Below the pieces are notes generated by a model. The model searched no databases and was not told where the DNA came from. It was given only the letters and a program-made list of their open reading frames with translations. Of a stretch of DNA of 64,000 nt, positions 62,402-64,000 are shown in pieces (position 1 is the first letter of the stretch; each line of letters starts with the position of its first letter). Source of the DNA: Prunella strophiata (taxonomy: Eukaryota; Chordata; Aves; Passeriformes; Prunellidae); assembly GCA_036583965.1 (NCBI GenBank), contig JAZBQD010000027.1:20077001-20141000 (forward strand). The letters run 5' to 3'. The translations under genes were made by a program, and so were the position numbers.

Positions 62402-64000
62402 CTTTGATGCCCAAATAAGAATTAATATACTAATTTACCAGCCATAGACAGGATGCAATTTCTAGTAGAAAATGCTTTTTTGATGTTCATAATGTAGCAT
62501 TTATACACTGCTATCATTGTCACAATGTGGTAAAAACCATAAGAATAATAGAAAGAGGTAGACATGAATGATATAAAAAGAGTTAATGGTAAAGGTGGGG
62601 TAAAAGCCTTTTTTCAAGCTTGTTAGAATGGCTTGCCTTTTCACTGACTGCAGTCTCATTTGCTGATAATTGGATAGTGGGTAAAAATTGTTCCTATCTT
62701 TTCCCACCTGAGAGGACTGAACTTAAAAATTTATAGGAGGACTGAGCTGACTGTCTATATTCCAGATAGCTCTGCACATGAACCAGATACTCCTGTTTCA
62801 TTATTTCATTACACAAATCTGGGAAACCTTCCTACCACCCTCAGCTCCAGTGGACCTCCCTGGATGTTGAGGTGTACAGTAATAATTCCCTGGGCTATCT
62901 GCAGTGATCACAGGACAGTCACAAACCAAACTGCATAAGCTACCACCAAATAGCAAAAATCACTTTAGAATACATAAAAGGTTGCCTCATTCTAGAGTCT
63001 TCTTCCACTGTAGGTTTTCTACTACTTTGCAGTTTTCTAAGAGACCCCAATCAGAGAAGGTTGTACTTTCAGAATAATAACAACAACAAAAACAACAAAC
63101 TACTACTATCAGTAGTTCCTAAGTGACTTCACCTGTGTGGAAAGTGAAGGCAAGCTGGAGGAAGACAGGTGGTTTGTAATGCCTCTCAGATATAGAAAGT
63201 ACCTCTTAACCTGTGCAGGCAGAATAGTGACCATAAGGTAGTTACACATAATTGAAGAAAAATTATTAGATTACAGAAAGTGTTATTGGCCAGTGGAGGA
63301 GCTGACATCAGCACACCCAGCTGTACTCTCTGCATGGAGATGGCATCCCTTTGCAGCCCAGTTGTCAGGGGCAGATGTTCTGCAAAGTACATTTCTATTA
63401 ATCAATTCCATATTCCAATGAGACTAAGCAAGAAAGTTTTTCTGGCTTAATTTTAAGCAGGAAGAAGCACAATTCTGCTACCAGTGAACCAGTGTGTGTC
63501 AGTTTAGGAAAGGGATTCACTGCTAATAATCTGTGGAGAATATTGGTAAGCACTGAATTAATGCAATTACATTCAAATAAATACCTGTCTCCAAAGACAA
63601 GAACAACTGAAAGAAAAGACCTCAGATGGACATTTTTCCTTGGCTAGGGAAAGATTCAAATATTTTACTGAAGCAAAGTATTTATTAAAAAGTTCTGCAA
63701 GACTGAGCATAAAGCATTTGAACAGTCTGCAAAGATTATTAAAAGGACCGGAAAAAAGCTTATTTCTGGATCTTCTCAAAGTGTCATGAAAATTTGGAAC
63801 CAGGTTTTAAACCACAGGAAAACACAGATGAATAAATTCAGGCAATACAAAGCATGATGGTACAGGAAGAGAAAAAGGCCACCCCCATTCCTTTTTGCAG
63901 CTTCAGCTTGGTAGGAGCTGTACACCCTAGGAAAAACACTTTGCTTTGTAGAGAAAACTGATAAAATTGCACAAAACTCTATGTGTTCCTGCAGAATTCC
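62402..64000. other. Non-coding stretch, nothing recognised
   Basis: AT-rich sequence with frames under 70 codons. A short AAC/ACT-type simple repeat is at 63077-63113. No gene, LTR or RNA gene was seen up to the window end. Confidence 0.5.

Noticed and set aside
1..64000. Bacterial-style operons, CRISPR arrays, tRNA or rRNA genes
   Set aside because: No spaced direct-repeat array, no B-box-bearing cloverleaf and no long non-overlapping frames were seen; the window is vertebrate non-coding DNA.

Overview
The window looks like nuclear DNA of a bird, most likely a songbird. It is AT-rich and strongly CpG-depleted, with many A and T runs. It carries recognisable 3' ends of the avian CR1 LINE family (about 43.96-44.20 kb, 57.08-57.29 kb and a 41-base tail at 62.36 kb). 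It also has two solo endogenous-retrovirus LTRs of one family. No bacterial-type operon, CRISPR array, phage, rRNA or tRNA gene was seen.

I find no protein-coding gene I can defend. Apart from three longer frames, open frames stay near or below 140 codons, overlap on both strands, and match no protein family I know. Two of the three longer ones are artefacts of composition or of a tandem repeat. The window is best read as intergenic or deep-intronic sequence; a short or poorly conserved exon could be missed by eye.

Layout. 1-8.7 kb: repeat-poor, with T tracts. 8.70-9.32 kb: solo LTR, plus orientation. 9.3-10.25 kb: two GC-rich, CpG-poor patches. 10.82-11.11 kb: degenerate tandem array of about 36 bp units with TAAT/ATTA cores and CACATGTG-type spacers. 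11-37 kb: non-coding, with one POU-type palindrome (13.1 kb), a GC patch (23 kb) and A/T tracts. 37.2-37.3 kb: probable old CR1/L3-like fragment. 38.6-38.8 kb: A/C-rich then pyrimidine-rich block. 41.38-41.99 kb: second solo LTR, minus orientation, forming a 32-kb-spaced inverted pair with the first. 43.96 kb: CR1 end. 44.87 kb: CAA microsatellite. 45.7-46.0 kb: mixed-composition segment that may be a conserved non-coding element. 52.31-52.66 kb: 72-73 bp minisatellite whose units are read in rotating frames. 55.6-56.3 kb: GC-rich patch with a 239-codon open frame lacking an early ATG. 57.1 kb: CR1, minus. 60.34 kb: isolated cluster of eight CpGs. 62.36 kb: CR1 tail.

The most unusual items are the two tandem arrays (10.8 and 52.4 kb), the isolated CpG cluster, the inverted LTR pair and a 19-base match between 48.27 and 61.82 kb. 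None amounts to a demonstrated new biological system.
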